From positions 248,001 to 312,000 of the forward strand of contig NZ_CP032702.1 in the NCBI RefSeq assembly GCF_007833795.1: a DNA stretch of 64,000 nt, in the 5' to 3' direction. Each line of letters begins with the position of its first letter. Position 1 is the stretch's first letter. The DNA is from Candidatus Pantoea soli. GTDB lineage: Bacteria > Pseudomonadota > Gammaproteobacteria > Enterobacterales > Enterobacteriaceae. Made by a program: the position numbers and the translations under genes. Below the pieces are notes generated by a model. The model was not told where the DNA came from, ran no database searches, and was given only the letters and a program-made list of their open reading frames with translations. Below are positions 19,939 to 31,702 of the stretch, in pieces.

Positions 19939-21908
19939 TGCTCCAGCCGGGCCAGCCTTCGCCAGCAGGCGCGTCTTATGACGGGCGCGGCGTGAATTTC
20001 ACGCTGTTCTCCCGTCATGCGCAGCAGGTAGAACTCTGCCTGTTTGACGAGCAGGGCGCCGAGCAGCGCTTTGCTCTGCCGGCACGCAGCGGCGATATCT
20101 GGCACGGCTATTTTCCGGGCCTGAAGCCCGGCCAGCGTTACGGCTATCGGGTGCACGGCCCGTGGCAGCCTGAGCGCGGGCACCGTTTTAACCCGGCGAA
20201 ACTGCTGGTCGATCCCTGCGCCCGTGCGATCTGCGGCACGGTGGCTGACGCTCCCTGCCTGGCCGGCGGTGAGTGGCAGCGGGACGAGACGGACAGCGGC
20301 GCGGTAGCACCGAAATCGCAGGTTATCGCTGATGACTTCGACTGGGAAGAGGATTGCGCACCGCGTACGCCCTGGGGCAATACCATTATTTACGAGGCGC
20401 ATGTGCGCGGGCTCACGCTGCAGCATCCGGAAATTCCGGAAACGCTGCGCGGGACATATGCGGCACTGGGGCATCCTGCTATGGTGAGCTACCTGCGTCA
20501 GCTGGGGATCACCGCGCTGGAGCTGCTGCCGGTGGCGGCCTTTGCCAGTGAACCGCGCCTGCAGCGTCTCGGGCTGAGTAATTACTGGGGCTATAACCCG
20601 TTCGCGCTGTGGGCACTGCATCCCGGTTACGCCGCCGGTGATAACCCGCTGCGCGAGTTTCAGCAGGCGGTTAAAGCCCTGCACGCGGCAGGCATTGAGG
20701 TGATTCTGGATGTGGTGTTTAACCACACGGCGGAGCTGGAAGAGATAGGACCGACGCTGTCACTGCGCGGCGTGGACAACGCCAGCTACTACTGGCTGAC
20801 AGAAAACGGCGCATATCAGAACTGGACCGGCTGCGGTAACACGCTCAACCTCAGTGACCCGCAGGTGATGAACTGGGCGCTGGATGCGCTGCGTTACTGG
20901 GTGCAAACCTGCCACGTGGACGGTTTTCGTTTTGACCTGGCCAGCGTGCTGGGGCGGACCCCGGACTACCGCCAGGATGCGCCGCTGTTTACCGCGCTGG
21001 CGGCCTGCCCGGTGCTGTCGCAGGTGAAACTGATTGCAGAGCCGTGGGACATCGGGCCAGGCGGCTATCAGGTGGGGCAGTTTCCCGCGACGTTCAGCGA
21101 ATGGAATGACCATTTCCGTGATACTGCCCGCCGCTACTGGCTGCATGGCGAGCTGAATAACGGTGCCTTTGCCCGCCGCTTTGCCGCCTCCAGCGATCTG
21201 TTTCAGCCGCACAGCCGTCTGCCGCATGCCAGTATCAATCTGATTACCGCGCATGACGGCTTCACGCTGCGCGACGTGGTGAGTTACAACCACAAACATA
21301 ATCAGGCCAACGGGGAAGATAACCGCGATGGCAGCAGCACGAACTTCAGCTGCAACCACGGGCAGGAAGGGCTGCAGGTTAATCCGGATATTGCCGGGCG
21401 GCGACGTCTTAGCGTGCATGCGTTACTGACCACGCTGCTGCTGGCGCAGGGCACGCCGATGCTGCTGGCCGGTGACGAACGCGGACACAGCCAGCACGGC
21501 AACAATAATGCGTACTGTCAGGACAACCAGCTGACCTGGCTGGACTGGCAGCAGGATGATTTGGGACTGATCGACTTCACTGCCGCGTTAATTCGCCTGC
21601 GCCAGCAGATTCCGGCGCTGACGGCGGATCGCTGGTGGCAGGAGGGCGATGGCAATGTGCAGTGGCTGAATGCCAGCGGCAAACCACTGCAACAGGATGA
21701 GTGGGAACAGGGGACGCACAGAATGCAGATCCTGCTCTCCGGCCGCTGGTTACTAACGATCAACGCCACGGATTCGGTGAGTAACCTTGCCTTACCAGAC
21801 GGAGAGTGGCGTGCCATTCCTCCTTTCGCCGGGGAAGAGAACCCCATCCTGACAACTGTCTGGCACGGGCCCGCACACGGCGTGTGTGTGTTCCTGAAGC
21901 AATCATAA
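19938..21908 (+). CDS. glgX: Glycogen debranching enzyme GlgX
   Basis: GlgX hydrolyses the alpha-1,6 bonds of phosphorylase-limited glycogen chains. The product is 656 residues (E. coli 657). An N-terminal CBM48 domain ([19 protein letters not shown]) precedes a GH13 barrel with VHGPW, the nucleophile in [13 protein letters not shown] and the acid in [15 protein letters not shown]. It overlaps glgB by one base and is followed ten bases later by glgC, so it is co-transcribed with both. Confidence 0.97.
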   Translation: MLQPGQPSPAGASYDGRGVNFTLFSRHAQQVELCLFDEQGAEQRFALPARSGDIWHGYFPGLKPGQRYGYRVHGPWQPERGHRFNPAKLLVDPCARAICGTVADAPCLAGGEWQRDETDSGAVAPKSQVIADDFDWEEDCAPRTPWGNTIIYEAHVRGLTLQHPEIPETLRGTYAALGHPAMVSYLRQLGITALELLPVAAFASEPRLQRLGLSNYWGYNPFALWALHPGYAAGDNPLREFQQAVKALHAAGIEVILDVVFNHTAELEEIGPTLSLRGVDNASYYWLTENGAYQNWTGCGNTLNLSDPQVMNWALDALRYWVQTCHVDGFRFDLASVLGRTPDYRQDAPLFTALAACPVLSQVKLIAEPWDIGPGGYQVGQFPATFSEWNDHFRDTARRYWLHGELNNGAFARRFAASSDLFQPHSRLPHASINLITAHDGFTLRDVVSYNHKHNQANGEDNRDGSSTNFSCNHGQEGLQVNPDIAGRRRLSVHALLTTLLLAQGTPMLLAGDERGHSQHGNNNAYCQDNQLTWLDWQQDDLGLIDFTAALIRLRQQIPALTADRWWQEGDGNVQWLNASGKPLQQDEWEQGTHRMQILLSGRWLLTINATDSVSNLALPDGEWRAIPPFAGEENPILTTVWHGPAHGVCVFLKQS

Positions 21909-21918
21909 GGAGTCAGAC

Positions 21919-23211
21919 ATGGTGAAATTAGACAGAACCGATCACTTAATGCTGGCACGCCAGCTTCCTGCTCAAACGGTTGCCCTGATCCTTGCTGGCG
22001 GGCGCGGTACGCGCCTGAAAGATCTGACTGCCAAACGTGCCAAACCCGCCGTGCATTTCGGCGGCAAGTTCCGCATCATCGACTTTGCGCTGTCCAACTG
22101 TATTAACTCTGGCATCCGGCGCATTGGCGTCATTACGCAATATCAGTCACATACGCTGACGCAGCATATTCAGCGCGGCTGGTCCCTGTTCAACGAAGAG
22201 ATGAATGAATTTGTCGATCTGCTGCCGGCCCAGCAGCGTGCCTCGACCGAACACTGGTATCGCGGTACCGCGGATGCGGTAACGCAGAACCTCGACATTA
22301 TTCGCCGCTATAACGCGCAGTACATCGTGATCCTCGCGGGCGATCACATCTACAAAATGGATTACTCGCGCATGCTGCTTGATCACGTCGATCGCGGCGC
22401 GAAGTGCACCATTGCCTGTCTGCCGGTGCCGCTGCAGGAAGCAACGGCGTTTGGCGTCATGGCGGTGGACGCGGAAAACAACGTGGTGGATTTTGTGGAA
22501 AAACCGCCCGTGCCGCCTGCGATGCCCGGCGATGACAGCCGCGCGCTGGCCAGCATGGGTATCTATGTCTTCAATGCCGACTATCTTTATCAGTTACTGG
22601 AAGAGGATTTGCAGATTGCCGATTCCAGCCATGATTTTGGCAAGGATTTGCTGCCGAAGATTGTCGCCAGCGGCGAAGCTTACGCGCACTCCTTTACGCT
22701 CTCCTGTGTGCAGAACGACGAAAACGCCGAGCCGTACTGGCGCGATGTCGGCACGCTGGAAGCCTACTGGCGCGCGAATCTTGATCTGGCCTCCGTCACG
22801 CCAGAGCTGGATATGTATGACCATGAATGGCCGATTCGGACGCATATGGAGCCGCTGCCGCCGGCCAAGTTTGTGCAGGATCGCTCCGGCAGTCATGGCA
22901 TGACCATGAACTCGCTGGTGTCGGGCGGCTGCATTATCTCCGGCTCGGTCGTGGTGAATTCGGTGCTGTTTCCGCGCGTGCGGATTAACTCATTTTGCAA
23001 TATCGACTCTTCGGTGCTGCTGCCCGATGTGGTAATTGGCCGCTCCTGCCGACTGCGGCGCTGCGTGATCGATCGCGCATGCGTAATCCCGGAAGGCATG
23101 GTGATTGGCGAGAACCCTGACGAAGACAGTCGCCGTTTTTACCGTTCAGAAGAGGGCATCGTTCTGGTGACGCGCGCCATGCTGGCCAGACTGGCCACCG
23201 CGGGTCAATAA
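21919..23211 (+). CDS. glgC: Glucose-1-phosphate adenylyltransferase
   Basis: GlgC makes ADP-glucose from ATP and glucose 1-phosphate, the committed and allosterically controlled step of glycogen synthesis. 430 residues (E. coli 431). The nucleotide-binding loop [14 protein letters not shown], the activator-site segment [14 protein letters not shown] with the lysine used for fructose 1,6-bisphosphate in E. coli, and the WYRGTADAV motif are all present; a left-handed beta-helix fills the C-terminus. TAAGGAG precedes the ATG. It sits ten bases after glgX in the operon. Confidence 0.98.
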   Translation: MVKLDRTDHLMLARQLPAQTVALILAGGRGTRLKDLTAKRAKPAVHFGGKFRIIDFALSNCINSGIRRIGVITQYQSHTLTQHIQRGWSLFNEEMNEFVDLLPAQQRASTEHWYRGTADAVTQNLDIIRRYNAQYIVILAGDHIYKMDYSRMLLDHVDRGAKCTIACLPVPLQEATAFGVMAVDAENNVVDFVEKPPVPPAMPGDDSRALASMGIYVFNADYLYQLLEEDLQIADSSHDFGKDLLPKIVASGEAYAHSFTLSCVQNDENAEPYWRDVGTLEAYWRANLDLASVTPELDMYDHEWPIRTHMEPLPPAKFVQDRSGSHGMTMNSLVSGGCIISGSVVVNSVLFPRVRINSFCNIDSSVLLPDVVIGRSCRLRRCVIDRACVIPEGMVIGENPDEDSRRFYRSEEGIVLVTRAMLARLATAGQ

Positions 23212-23274
23212 GTGACGAAAGGGCATAAAACATTGCCGCGTGGAACGCGGGCGATAACACAATAGGGGTTCAGG

Positions 23275-24708
23275 ATGCAGGTTTTACATGTCTGTTCAGA
23301 GCTTTTTCCGTTGCTGAAAACCGGCGGATTGGCTGATGTCGTCGGCGCACTACCTCAGGCGCAAATAGCCGATGGTACGGATACGCGGGTGCTGATCCCC
23401 GCGTTTCCGGATCTGCGTAAAGGAATTCCTGATACCGAAATCGTGGCGGAGTTACAGACTTTTGCCGGTCCGGTACGCTTACTGTTTGGCCAGTTTAATG
23501 GCGTTGGCATTTACTTAATTGATGCGCCGGGGCTGTACGATCGTCCCGGCAGTCCCTATCACGATACGTCACAGTTTGCCTACGTGGATAACTACCTGCG
23601 TTTTGCGCTGCTGGGGTGGATAGCGGCGGAACTCGCCAGCGGCGTGGATACCTACTGGCGTCCGGACATTGTGCATGCGCATGACTGGCATGCCGGTCTG
23701 GCCCCGGCCTATATCGCCGCGCGCGGTCGCCCGGCCAAAACGGTTTTCACCGTGCATAACCTGGCGTATCAGGGGCTGTTTTCCGCCCGGCATCTGGAAG
23801 AGATTCAGATTCCGGCGGAATACTTCGACATGCACGGGCTGGAGTTTTACGGGCAGATTTCCTATCTGAAAGCGGGCCTGTTTTTTGCCGATCACATTAC
23901 TGCAGTGAGCCCGACGTATGCTCTGGAAATCACCCGCCCGGAGTTTGGCTACGGCATGGAAGCGCTGCTGGAACAGCGGCTGAAAGAGGGCCGGCTCAGC
24001 GGTATCCTGAACGGCGTGGATCCAGGCATCTGGGACCCGGCGCATGACCTGCTGCTGACGGCACGCTACGACCGCGACACGCTGGAAAGCAAAGCCGAGA
24101 ACAAGCGCCAGCTGCAGATTGCTATGGGCCTGAAAGTGGACGATAAAGTTCCGGTGTTTTGTGTTATCAGCCGTCTCACCAAACAGAAAGGCCTGGATCT
24201 GGTGCTGGAAGCGCTGCCGGGTCTGCTGGCGCAGGGCGGCCAGCTGGTGCTGCTGGGGCAGGGCGACGCAGAGCTGCAGCAGGGGTTCCTGGCGGCAGCG
24301 GCAGAACACCCGGGCAGCGTCGGCGTGCAGATTGGCTATCACGAGGCCTTTTCACACCGCATTGTGGGCGGCGCGGATGTCATCATGGTGCCAAGCCGCT
24401 TTGAGCCGTGCGGCTTAACCCAGCTGTACGGTCTGAAATACGGCACGCTGCCGCTGGTACGCCGGACAGGCGGCCTGGCGGATACCGTGCAGGATAGCTC
24501 GCTGGAAAACCTTGCGGATGGTGTCGCCAGTGGTTTCAGCTTTGAAGACAGCAATGCCTGGTCACTGCTGCGGGCTATCCGGCGCGCCTTTGTGCTGTGG
24601 TCACGCCCGTCGCTCTGGCGATACGTACAGCGTCAGGCCATGGGCATGGATTTTAGCTGGCAGGTGGCCGCACAAGCCTACCGCGATCTTTATCAACGTT
24701 TGCTGTAA
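23275..24708 (+). CDS. glgA: Glycogen synthase (ADP-glucose)
   Basis: GlgA extends alpha-1,4-glucan with ADP-glucose. 477 residues, as in E. coli. The ADP-glucose-binding [13 protein letters not shown] lies at about 15-27, the [11 protein letters not shown] motif near 140, and the retaining GT-B motif [20 protein letters not shown] near 375. AGGGG is placed well before the ATG. It follows glgC after 63 bp and precedes glgP by 21 bp. Confidence 0.98.
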   Translation: MQVLHVCSELFPLLKTGGLADVVGALPQAQIADGTDTRVLIPAFPDLRKGIPDTEIVAELQTFAGPVRLLFGQFNGVGIYLIDAPGLYDRPGSPYHDTSQFAYVDNYLRFALLGWIAAELASGVDTYWRPDIVHAHDWHAGLAPAYIAARGRPAKTVFTVHNLAYQGLFSARHLEEIQIPAEYFDMHGLEFYGQISYLKAGLFFADHITAVSPTYALEITRPEFGYGMEALLEQRLKEGRLSGILNGVDPGIWDPAHDLLLTARYDRDTLESKAENKRQLQIAMGLKVDDKVPVFCVISRLTKQKGLDLVLEALPGLLAQGGQLVLLGQGDAELQQGFLAAAAEHPGSVGVQIGYHEAFSHRIVGGADVIMVPSRFEPCGLTQLYGLKYGTLPLVRRTGGLADTVQDSSLENLADGVASGFSFEDSNAWSLLRAIRRAFVLWSRPSLWRYVQRQAMGMDFSWQVAAQAYRDLYQRLL

Positions 24709-24729
24709 CGACAGATTGGGATACCGGAT

Positions 24730-27177
24730 ATGAATGCACCTTTCACCTATACCTCACCCACCCTGACGGTTGAGGCGCTTAAGCACTCAATCGCGTATAA
24801 GCTGATGTTTACGATTGGCAAAGATCCGTCAATTGCAAATAAGCACGAATGGCTGAACGCCTCTCTGCTGGCCGTGCGCGATCGCATGGTGGAGCGCTGG
24901 CTGCGTTCCAGCCGTGCGCAGCTGTCACAGGATGTACGTCAGGTCTACTACCTGTCGATGGAGTTTCTGATGGGGCGCACGCTGGGCAACGCACTGCTGG
25001 CGATGGGCATTTATGACGATCTCAATCAGGCGCTGGATGAGATGGGCCTGGATCTGAGCGAGCTGATGGAAGAGGAGAACGATCCCGGTCTTGGTAACGG
25101 TGGTCTGGGCCGTCTGGCGGCCTGTTTCCTCGATTCACTGGCCACGCTGGGTCTGCCGGGACGCGGCTACGGTATCCGTTACGATTACGGCATGTTTAAA
25201 CAGAATATCGTTGACGGCCAGCAACGCGAATCGCCGGATTACTGGCTGGAATATGGCAACCCGTGGGAGTTCCAGCGCCACAACACCCGTTACAAAGTGC
25301 GCTTCGGCGGCCGCCTGCAGCATGAAGGTGCCCGCGTGCGCTGGGTAGAGACCGAAGAGATCGTGGCGATGGCCTACGATCAGATCATCCCCGGTTATGA
25401 TACCGACGCCACCAACACGCTGCGGCTGTGGGGCGCGCAGGCCAGTAACGAAATCAACCTCGGGAAATTTAACCAGGGGGATTACTTTGCGGCGGTGGAA
25501 GACAAAAACCACTCGGAAAACGTGTCGCGCGTGCTCTACCCGGATGACTCTACATATTCAGGCCGCGAACTGCGCCTGCGTCAGGAGTACTTCCTGGTCT
25601 CTTCGACGGTGCAGGATATTCTCCATCGTCACTGGCAGATGCATAAAACCTGGGACAACCTCGCCGATAAAATTGCCATTCACCTCAATGACACCCACCC
25701 GGTGCTGGCCATTCCGGAGCTGATGCGCCTGCTGATCGACGAGCATAAATTCAGCTGGGATGATGCATTTGAAGTGACCTGCCAGGTGTTCTCCTACACC
25801 AACCATACGCTGATGAGCGAAGCGCTGGAGACCTGGCCGGTGGATATGATCGGTAAGATCCTGCCGCGCCACCTGAGCATCATTTTCGAAATCAACGACT
25901 ACTTCCTGAAAACCATCCAGGATTACTATCCGGATGACTGGGAGCTGATGGCACGCATCTCCATCATCGATGAAAACGACGGCCGGCGCGTGCGCATGGC
26001 CTGGCTGGCGGTGGTGGTCAGCCATAAGGTGAACGGCGTTTCGGAGCTGCACTCCAACCTGATGGTCCAGTCGCTGTTTGCCGATTTTGCCCGCCTGTTC
26101 CCGGGCCGTTTCTGCAATAAAACCAACGGCGTGACGCCGCGTCGCTGGCTGGCGCTGGCGAACCCGGCGTTGTCTGAAGTGCTGGATGACACCATTGGCC
26201 GCACCTGGCGCACCGATCTCAGCCAGCTGAGCGAGCTAACGCCGCACATTGATTACCCGGCGTTTATTGAACAGATTGCCGCTGCCAAATTTGCCAACAA
26301 AAAGCGCCTGGCCGAGTGGGTGGCAAAAAACATGGATATCGTACTGGACCCGCACGCGCTGTTTGATGTGCAAATCAAACGAATTCATGAGTACAAACGC
26401 CAGCTGCTGAACGTGCTGCACGTAGTCACGCGCTATAACCGCATCAAAGCCGATCCCGATGCGGATTGGGTGCCGCGCGTGAATATTTTTGCCGGCAAGG
26501 CGGCGTCAGCGTATCGCGTTGCCAAGCACATCATTCACCTGATCAACGATGTGGCCAACGTGATCAACAACGATCCACAGGTGAAAAATAAGCTCAAAGT
26601 GGTGTTTGTGCCGAACTATGGCGTCAGCCTGGCGCAGATCATTATCCCGGCGGCGGATCTGTCAGAGCAGATCTCCACGGCGGGTACAGAAGCCTCCGGT
26701 ACCAGTAACATGAAGTTTGCGCTAAACGGCGCGCTGACCATCGGCACCCTCGATGGCGCTAACGTTGAAATGCGCGAGCACGTGGGCGAAGAGAATATCT
26801 TCATCTTCGGCAACACCACGCCGCAGGTGGAGAAGCTGCGTACAGAGGGCTATAACCCGCGTAAATATTACGAAGAGGATGCGGAACTGCATCAGGCACT
26901 GACGCAGATTGCCAGCGGCGTGTTCAGCCCGCAGGAGCCGGAGCGCTATCGCAATCTGTTCGATGCGCTGGTGAACTTTGGCGATCACTATCAGCTGCTG
27001 GCGGACTACCGCAGCTATGTGGATACCCAGGATAAGGTGGACCAGCTTTACTGCCAGCCGGAAGAGTGGCAGCGCCGGGCGGCACTGAATATTGCCAACA
27101 TGGGGTATTTCTCGTCTGACCGCACCATTCAGGAGTACGCCGACGAGATCTGGCATATTTCACCGGTAAGGTTGTAA
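24730..27177 (+). CDS. glgP: Glycogen phosphorylase
   Basis: GlgP releases glucose 1-phosphate from glycogen chain ends with inorganic phosphate. 815 residues, the E. coli length. The pyridoxal-phosphate lysine lies in [19 protein letters not shown] near residue 660; the N-terminal [17 protein letters not shown] and [12 protein letters not shown] motifs are typical of the family. It is the last gene of glgBXCAP. No T-tract terminator is evident after it, only the inverted repeat at 27205-27236. Confidence 0.98.
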   Translation: MNAPFTYTSPTLTVEALKHSIAYKLMFTIGKDPSIANKHEWLNASLLAVRDRMVERWLRSSRAQLSQDVRQVYYLSMEFLMGRTLGNALLAMGIYDDLNQALDEMGLDLSELMEEENDPGLGNGGLGRLAACFLDSLATLGLPGRGYGIRYDYGMFKQNIVDGQQRESPDYWLEYGNPWEFQRHNTRYKVRFGGRLQHEGARVRWVETEEIVAMAYDQIIPGYDTDATNTLRLWGAQASNEINLGKFNQGDYFAAVEDKNHSENVSRVLYPDDSTYSGRELRLRQEYFLVSSTVQDILHRHWQMHKTWDNLADKIAIHLNDTHPVLAIPELMRLLIDEHKFSWDDAFEVTCQVFSYTNHTLMSEALETWPVDMIGKILPRHLSIIFEINDYFLKTIQDYYPDDWELMARISIIDENDGRRVRMAWLAVVVSHKVNGVSELHSNLMVQSLFADFARLFPGRFCNKTNGVTPRRWLALANPALSEVLDDTIGRTWRTDLSQLSELTPHIDYPAFIEQIAAAKFANKKRLAEWVAKNMDIVLDPHALFDVQIKRIHEYKRQLLNVLHVVTRYNRIKADPDADWVPRVNIFAGKAASAYRVAKHIIHLINDVANVINNDPQVKNKLKVVFVPNYGVSLAQIIIPAADLSEQISTAGTEASGTSNMKFALNGALTIGTLDGANVEMREHVGEENIFIFGNTTPQVEKLRTEGYNPRKYYEEDAELHQALTQIASGVFSPQEPERYRNLFDALVNFGDHYQLLADYRSYVDTQDKVDQLYCQPEEWQRRAALNIANMGYFSSDRTIQEYADEIWHISPVRL

Positions 27178-27532
27178 CGGTACCGGCCTGAAAAAAGGCT
27201 CTGTCTGACAGAGGAGAGGTACAGCGCCTCTGTCAGCAGGGACGCGGCTTCAGGCCCGCGGCTTCAGGCCCGACCGCTGCGGGCGCGATGGCACAAGCAA
27301 CGAGAGCGGACGCGAAAGGGGCTGAGAGTAAGAAAGGATGCGGATCGCGCCGGGCGACATGAAGCTTGCGACCTGTATCGGCCGCACGCTGTTGCCCTTG
27401 TATGCCTGCTCAGCCGCAGCGCAAACGCGCGGCAAAAATAGCCTGGTCGACAGGGTATTCCGCACACGCTGACCGGCCAACATCACGCGTCGGAAAGGCA
27501 CGATGCGTTGCGCCTCTCCGTCGTCTGTTCCG
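27178..27532. other. Spacer between glgP and dcrB with small repeats
   Basis: No gene seen in 355 bp between these convergent genes. It holds the inverted repeat at 27205-27236 (CTGACAGAGG with CCTCTGTCAG, 12-base loop) and a perfect 14-bp tandem duplication of GCGGCTTCAGGCCC (27244-27257 and 27258-27271). glgP and dcrB are not neighbours in E. coli, so this may be an old rearrangement junction. Confidence 0.5.
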
Positions 27533-28090
27533 TTATTTCAGGGTAATACTCTTCACAATGGCGTCTGCATCACTCTGCGCCTGCTGCTGATTTGCAGCCG
27601 GCAGGGTAATCTGCAGCGTAACCAGTTTGCCGTCCACTTTTGCCAGAATCACGGAGGACCAGGAGGTCTGATTGTTGGCAGAAATCACCGTATCCAGCTG
27701 CTGGGCAGGCTGATCTTTCAGCGTTACGGCTTTATTTGACACCACCTGCAGCTGCGGATCGCGGTTGCGCTGCTGCTGTTCCAGACGCTGAGACAGCGTA
27801 TCCAGCGATTCACTGGTCGGATCGCCGGCAATCACAATAATGGCGCGCTGTCCGGTTTCATCGGCATAGACGTGCATATTGGTGGATTCCGAGCCCAATT
27901 TGCCGCTCTTGTCCGACATGCCGGCAGGCAGACTGAAGCTCAGCTTGCCGTCCATCAGGTTAACGGTCTGCGCTGACTGGCTGGCCGTGGCACCACTGTT
28001 ATTCGCCGCTGCGTCATCTTTCTTCTGGTCGCAGGCGGCAAGGCCAATAACCAGCAGGCCGATACCCGCATATTTCACTAAGTTACGCAT
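27533..28090 (-). CDS. dcrB: Lipoprotein DcrB
   Basis: 185 residues from the ATG at 28090 (AAGGGA upstream), the E. coli length and the same MRNLVKYAGIGLLVIGLAAC start. The lipobox cysteine is residue 20 and is followed by aspartate, the usual inner-membrane retention signal. The mature part has the DcrB pattern (LMDGKLSFSLPAGM, QRNRDPQLQVVSNKA). DcrB is needed for phage C1 and C6 infection in E. coli and supports processing of the lipoprotein Lpp; a broader envelope role is likely. It precedes no gene closely; yhhQ lies upstream on the same strand. Confidence 0.95.
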   Translation of the reverse strand: MRNLVKYAGIGLLVIGLAACDQKKDDAAANNSGATASQSAQTVNLMDGKLSFSLPAGMSDKSGKLGSESTNMHVYADETGQRAIIVIAGDPTSESLDTLSQRLEQQQRNRDPQLQVVSNKAVTLKDQPAQQLDTVISANNQTSWSSVILAKVDGKLVTLQITLPAANQQQAQSDADAIVKSITLK

Positions 28091-28206
28091 TCTTATCCCT
28101 TTCATCAGATCCTAATCAGGCGTTATACAAGCGGATTTAGTTGCCAAAAGCAACCAGCGCTTTGTCAGGAAATCTTAGCGTGCAACGGCGTTTCGTCTAC
28201 GTGCAA

Positions 28207-28872
28207 TTAGCCGAAATTCATCTGGCGCAGGCTATTGCGCTCGGCCAGGCGTTTCAGCGCGGCATTCAGCAACACGCCGTAAGCCGGCAGGAAGAAAATC
28301 ATGCAGATCAGCACTTTAAAGCTGTAATCCACCAGTGCGATTTCCACCCAGTGCGCCGCCATAAAGGGATCCGGGCTTTTATAAAAAGCGATAGAAAAGA
28401 AGGCCAGCGTATCGCTGATATTGCCGAGAAACATGGCGCAGGCCGGCGCAATCCACCACTGCGGCAGTTTGCGCAGACGGTTAAACACGTGCACATCCAG
28501 AATCTGCCCCAGCGCATACGCCATAAAGCTGGCGCAGGCGATGCGCGCCACAAACAGGTTGACCTGCGCCAGCGAGGCCCAGCCCTGCCATTCGCCCTGG
28601 AAAAACACGCAGGAGATGACGTAGGAGATAAACAACGCCGGGATCATCACCGCGAGGATGATGCGACGGGCCAGCGGCGCGCCAAAAATGCGCACGGTGA
28701 GATCGGTGGCGAGGAAGATAAACGGGAAGCTGAAAGCGCCCCAGGTGGTGTTGAAGCCGAAGATAGAAATCGGCAGCTGCACCAGGTAGTTGCTGGAGGT
28801 GATCACCAGCAAATGGAACAGCGACAGCCAGAACAGCGCATGCATGCGCTGACGCACAGAAAAGTTAAGCAT
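28207..28872 (-). CDS. yhhQ: Queuosine precursor transporter YhhQ
   Basis: 221 residues from the ATG at 28872, exactly the E. coli YhhQ length. It has about six hydrophobic segments and the VUT family core TTWGAFSFPFIFLATDLTVRIFG (positions around 40-62) plus ASFMAYALGQILDVHVFNRLR. In E. coli YhhQ imports 7-cyano-7-deazaguanine (preQ0), a precursor of the tRNA base queuosine. It is divergent from tusA, another tRNA-modification gene, as in E. coli. Further in-frame codons upstream have no similarity and a good AAGG sits before the chosen start. Confidence 0.95.
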   Translation of the reverse strand: MLNFSVRQRMHALFWLSLFHLLVITSSNYLVQLPISIFGFNTTWGAFSFPFIFLATDLTVRIFGAPLARRIILAVMIPALFISYVISCVFFQGEWQGWASLAQVNLFVARIACASFMAYALGQILDVHVFNRLRKLPQWWIAPACAMFLGNISDTLAFFSIAFYKSPDPFMAAHWVEIALVDYSFKVLICMIFFLPAYGVLLNAALKRLAERNSLRQMNFG

Positions 28873-29132
28873 CTTGTACCTTTTTAATGCTGGGGTGAGG
28901 GAACCCATCTTCTTCTCAACACAGCAGGCCAGCGCTAAATGCATGACACACCACGCTGCCGTCGGGTAAACCCGAACAGGGTGAGTAAGAAGCCAGTGTA
29001 GTAAAAATCGGTCGGCATCTTAGCGCGTTGCGCAACGAATGCAATGGTTAATTTTAACGCAATCGTTATCGCCTTGCGCTGCCACGCCAGCGCGCTAGAA
29101 TGAGCGCCCACCCTGATCAAAGACAGAGAAAC

Positions 29133-29384
29133 ATGAGCGATTCCTTTTCAGCGGCAGACCATACGCTTGATGCGCAGGGTCTGCGCTGCCCCGAGCCGGT
29201 GATGATGGTGCGCAAAACGGTGCGCGGCATGCAAGCGGGTGAAACCCTGCTGATTATTGCCGACGATCCGGCCACTACGCGGGATATTCCCGGATTCTGC
29301 CGCTTCATGGAGCACAGGCTGCTGGCACAGCAGACCGACACGCTGCCGTACCAGTACCTGATTCAGAAAGGCGAAAACGTCTGA
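29133..29384 (+). CDS. tusA: Sulfur carrier protein TusA
   Basis: 83 residues (E. coli 81). The sulfur-carrying cysteine is residue 19 in [16 protein letters not shown]. TusA takes persulfide sulfur from IscS and passes it to the TusBCD relay for 2-thiolation of tRNA wobble uridines, and also feeds molybdopterin synthesis. The ATG at 29133 matches the family start; the open frame upstream does not. Divergent from yhhQ and convergent with zntA, whose stop codon lies two bases beyond. Confidence 0.95.
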   Translation: MSDSFSAADHTLDAQGLRCPEPVMMVRKTVRGMQAGETLLIIADDPATTRDIPGFCRFMEHRLLAQQTDTLPYQYLIQKGENV

Positions 29385-29386
29385 GT

Positions 29387-31660
29387 TCAGGGCTGCGGCT
29401 TTTGCTGCCGCAGCAGCCGCAGGGCATTAGCTGTCACCAGCGCGGTGGCGCCGGAATCGGCCAGCACCGCCAGCCACAGTCCGGTGACGCCCAGCAGCGT
29501 GGTCACCAGGAAAATGCCCTTCAGCCCCAGCGCCAGCGCGATATTCTGACGAATAATCGCGCGCGTACGCCGTGCCAGCGTCACCGCATCCGGCAGAACC
29601 CGCAGGCGATTTTGCGTCAGGGCCGCATCCGCGGTTTCCAGCGCCACATCGGTGCCGCTGCCCATGGCAATACCCAGCGTAGCGGCCTTCATAGCCGGTG
29701 CATCGTTTATTCCATCCCCCACCATCGCCAGCGACTGCTGTGTCCCCAGCTGACGCACAGCGTCTACCTTATCGGCGGGTAATAAACCGGCGCGGCAGGC
29801 AATGCCCAGCGCGTCTGCAAGGGTGCCCGCCGCACGGGGATTGTCGCCAGTCAGCATGATGCTGCTGATGCCGAGCTTTTTCAGCGCCTGCAGCGCTGGC
29901 AGCGCGTCGTCCCGCAGCGGATCCTGCAGAGCCAGCATGCCCAGCGGTTGCCTGTCGTCCAGCAGCACGACCACGGTTTTCCCCTGGCTTTCCAGCTGCG
30001 TCACGGCCTGCCGCTGCGCGTCACTGAGCGTGCTCACATCACGCGGTGTCAGCAGCTGATAGGTTACGCCGGCAATCTGCGCACGAATGCCGCTGCCCGC
30101 CAGCGTCTGCTGCTGCTGCGCCTGCGGCAACGCCAGCTGCTGGCGTTCGGCTTCGGAGACGATCGCCCGCGCCAGCGGATGGCTGGCACCCTGTTCAACG
30201 GCGGCAGCCAGACGCAGCAGCTGCGCTGCGCTGAGCGAGCCGAAAGGGGTGATATCCATGATCTGCGGCCGGCCTGCCGTCAGCGTACCGGTTTTGTCGA
30301 AGGCAAGCGTCTGAATGCGGCTGAGCCGTTCCAGCGCCGCGCCGCCTTTGATCAACACGCCCTGGCGTGCCGCTGCCGCCAGACCGGAGGTAATCGCCGC
30401 CGGGGTCGAAATCACCAGCGCACACGGGCAGCCGATCAGCAGCAGCGTCAGCCCTTTGTAAATCCACGGCAGCCATGCGCCCGCGCCCAGCAGCGGCGGC
30501 AGCACCATCACCAGCAGCGCCAGCAGCATGATCGCCGGGGTATAGATCCGGCTGAAACGATCGATAAAGCGTTCAACCGGCGCCCGATGGCTTTCTGCCT
30601 CTTCGATCAGATGCAGGATGCGATCGACAGCGCTGTGACCGGGCGCCGACACCACTTTCAGCGTCACCTGCCGATCGACGCTGGTCGCTCCCGCCATCAC
30701 GGTTTCGCCGGGTTCGCGCGTCACCGGCAAAGACTCGCCGGTCAGCGCGCTTTCATCAAAGCTGGCGCGCGAGTGCAGCAGTTCACCATCCACCGGCAGC
30801 CGTCCCCCGGCGGCGACCTCTATGGTTTCGCCCGGCCGCAGATCCGCCAGCGCCACCTGCCGCCGCTGCCCGCCGGAGAGGCGCGTGGCGGTATCGGGAC
30901 GCAGCGCCATCAGTGCTGTCACGCCGTGACGTGCGCGGGTTGCCGCCCAGGCCTCCAGCCGCTCACCCAGCTGGAACAGCAGCAGTACCATGGCCGCCTC
31001 GGCATGGGCGCCAATAATCAGCGCACCGGCTGCCGCCAGCGTCATCAGGGTTTCAATACTGAAGGGCGAGCCGCTGCGCAGCAGCCTCCAGGCCTGACGG
31101 GCAATCGGCAACAGGCCGACCAGCGTGGTGATAACAAACAGCCGATCGCCCCATAGCGGCGAAATCTGGCTCAGCAGCCAGCTGGCCAGCATCAGCAGGG
31201 CCAGCAGCAGCAGACCGGCGTGCTCACGCCAGCGGCGGGGTGCGGCGGCCAGTTCGTTAGCCTGCAGCGTAAAGCCGGCGTTTTTTACCGCCTGTTCGAT
31301 GGCCGGACGTGCTGCTTCTGGCGCCGTCACCACCAGCTTTTCACTGGCGAAGATGACGCGTGCCTGCTGCACCTGCGGCAGTTTCTGCACCGCGGTTTCA
31401 ATTTTGCGCGCGCAGCTTGGGCAATCCATCCCGGCAATCTGCCAGCTTAACGGGGCCCCGGCGCGCGGTCTGTCACTATCATCGTCGCCGCTGCCCGGCG
31501 TGGCTTCCTCGCTGGCGCAGCAGTGACTGTCATCAGCAGCGGAAACGGGCTGCACGGCGGAAATGGTCAGCGGGGCGGGTTTGACGCTACGCACAGCACA
31601 GAGCGGCTGGGGTTTGCGGTGCGCTTTGCCGCAGCCGCAGGAATGAGCAGAGTGATGCAT
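29387..31660 (-). CDS. zntA: Zn(II)/Cd(II)/Pb(II)-exporting P-type ATPase
   Basis: 757 residues (E. coli 732). A longer metal-rich head (HHSAHSCGCGKAH at the start, SHCC near 46) precedes a heavy-metal-associated domain with GMDCPSC at about 77-83. The rest is a P1B-ATPase: membrane CPC motif in GCPCALVISTPAAI, phosphorylation site DKTGTLTAGRP, and hinge MVGDGINDAPA. ZntA pumps zinc, cadmium and lead out of the cytoplasm. Regulation is visible: a ZntR operator with a long-spacer promoter lies 49 bp upstream. Stop codon is next to that of tusA. Confidence 0.97.
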   Translation of the reverse strand: MHHSAHSCGCGKAHRKPQPLCAVRSVKPAPLTISAVQPVSAADDSHCCASEEATPGSGDDDSDRPRAGAPLSWQIAGMDCPSCARKIETAVQKLPQVQQARVIFASEKLVVTAPEAARPAIEQAVKNAGFTLQANELAAAPRRWREHAGLLLLALLMLASWLLSQISPLWGDRLFVITTLVGLLPIARQAWRLLRSGSPFSIETLMTLAAAGALIIGAHAEAAMVLLLFQLGERLEAWAATRARHGVTALMALRPDTATRLSGGQRRQVALADLRPGETIEVAAGGRLPVDGELLHSRASFDESALTGESLPVTREPGETVMAGATSVDRQVTLKVVSAPGHSAVDRILHLIEEAESHRAPVERFIDRFSRIYTPAIMLLALLVMVLPPLLGAGAWLPWIYKGLTLLLIGCPCALVISTPAAITSGLAAAARQGVLIKGGAALERLSRIQTLAFDKTGTLTAGRPQIMDITPFGSLSAAQLLRLAAAVEQGASHPLARAIVSEAERQQLALPQAQQQQTLAGSGIRAQIAGVTYQLLTPRDVSTLSDAQRQAVTQLESQGKTVVVLLDDRQPLGMLALQDPLRDDALPALQALKKLGISSIMLTGDNPRAAGTLADALGIACRAGLLPADKVDAVRQLGTQQSLAMVGDGINDAPAMKAATLGIAMGSGTDVALETADAALTQNRLRVLPDAVTLARRTRAIIRQNIALALGLKGIFLVTTLLGVTGLWLAVLADSGATALVTANALRLLRQQKPQP

Positions 31661-31702
31661 GGAACCTCCGGATTCAGGCGCGGGACGATCCCGCGTCCTG
31701 AA

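Noticed and set aside
29948..31156. 402-codon plus-strand frame opposite zntA
   Set aside because: Arg/Gln-rich antisense shadow of zntA.
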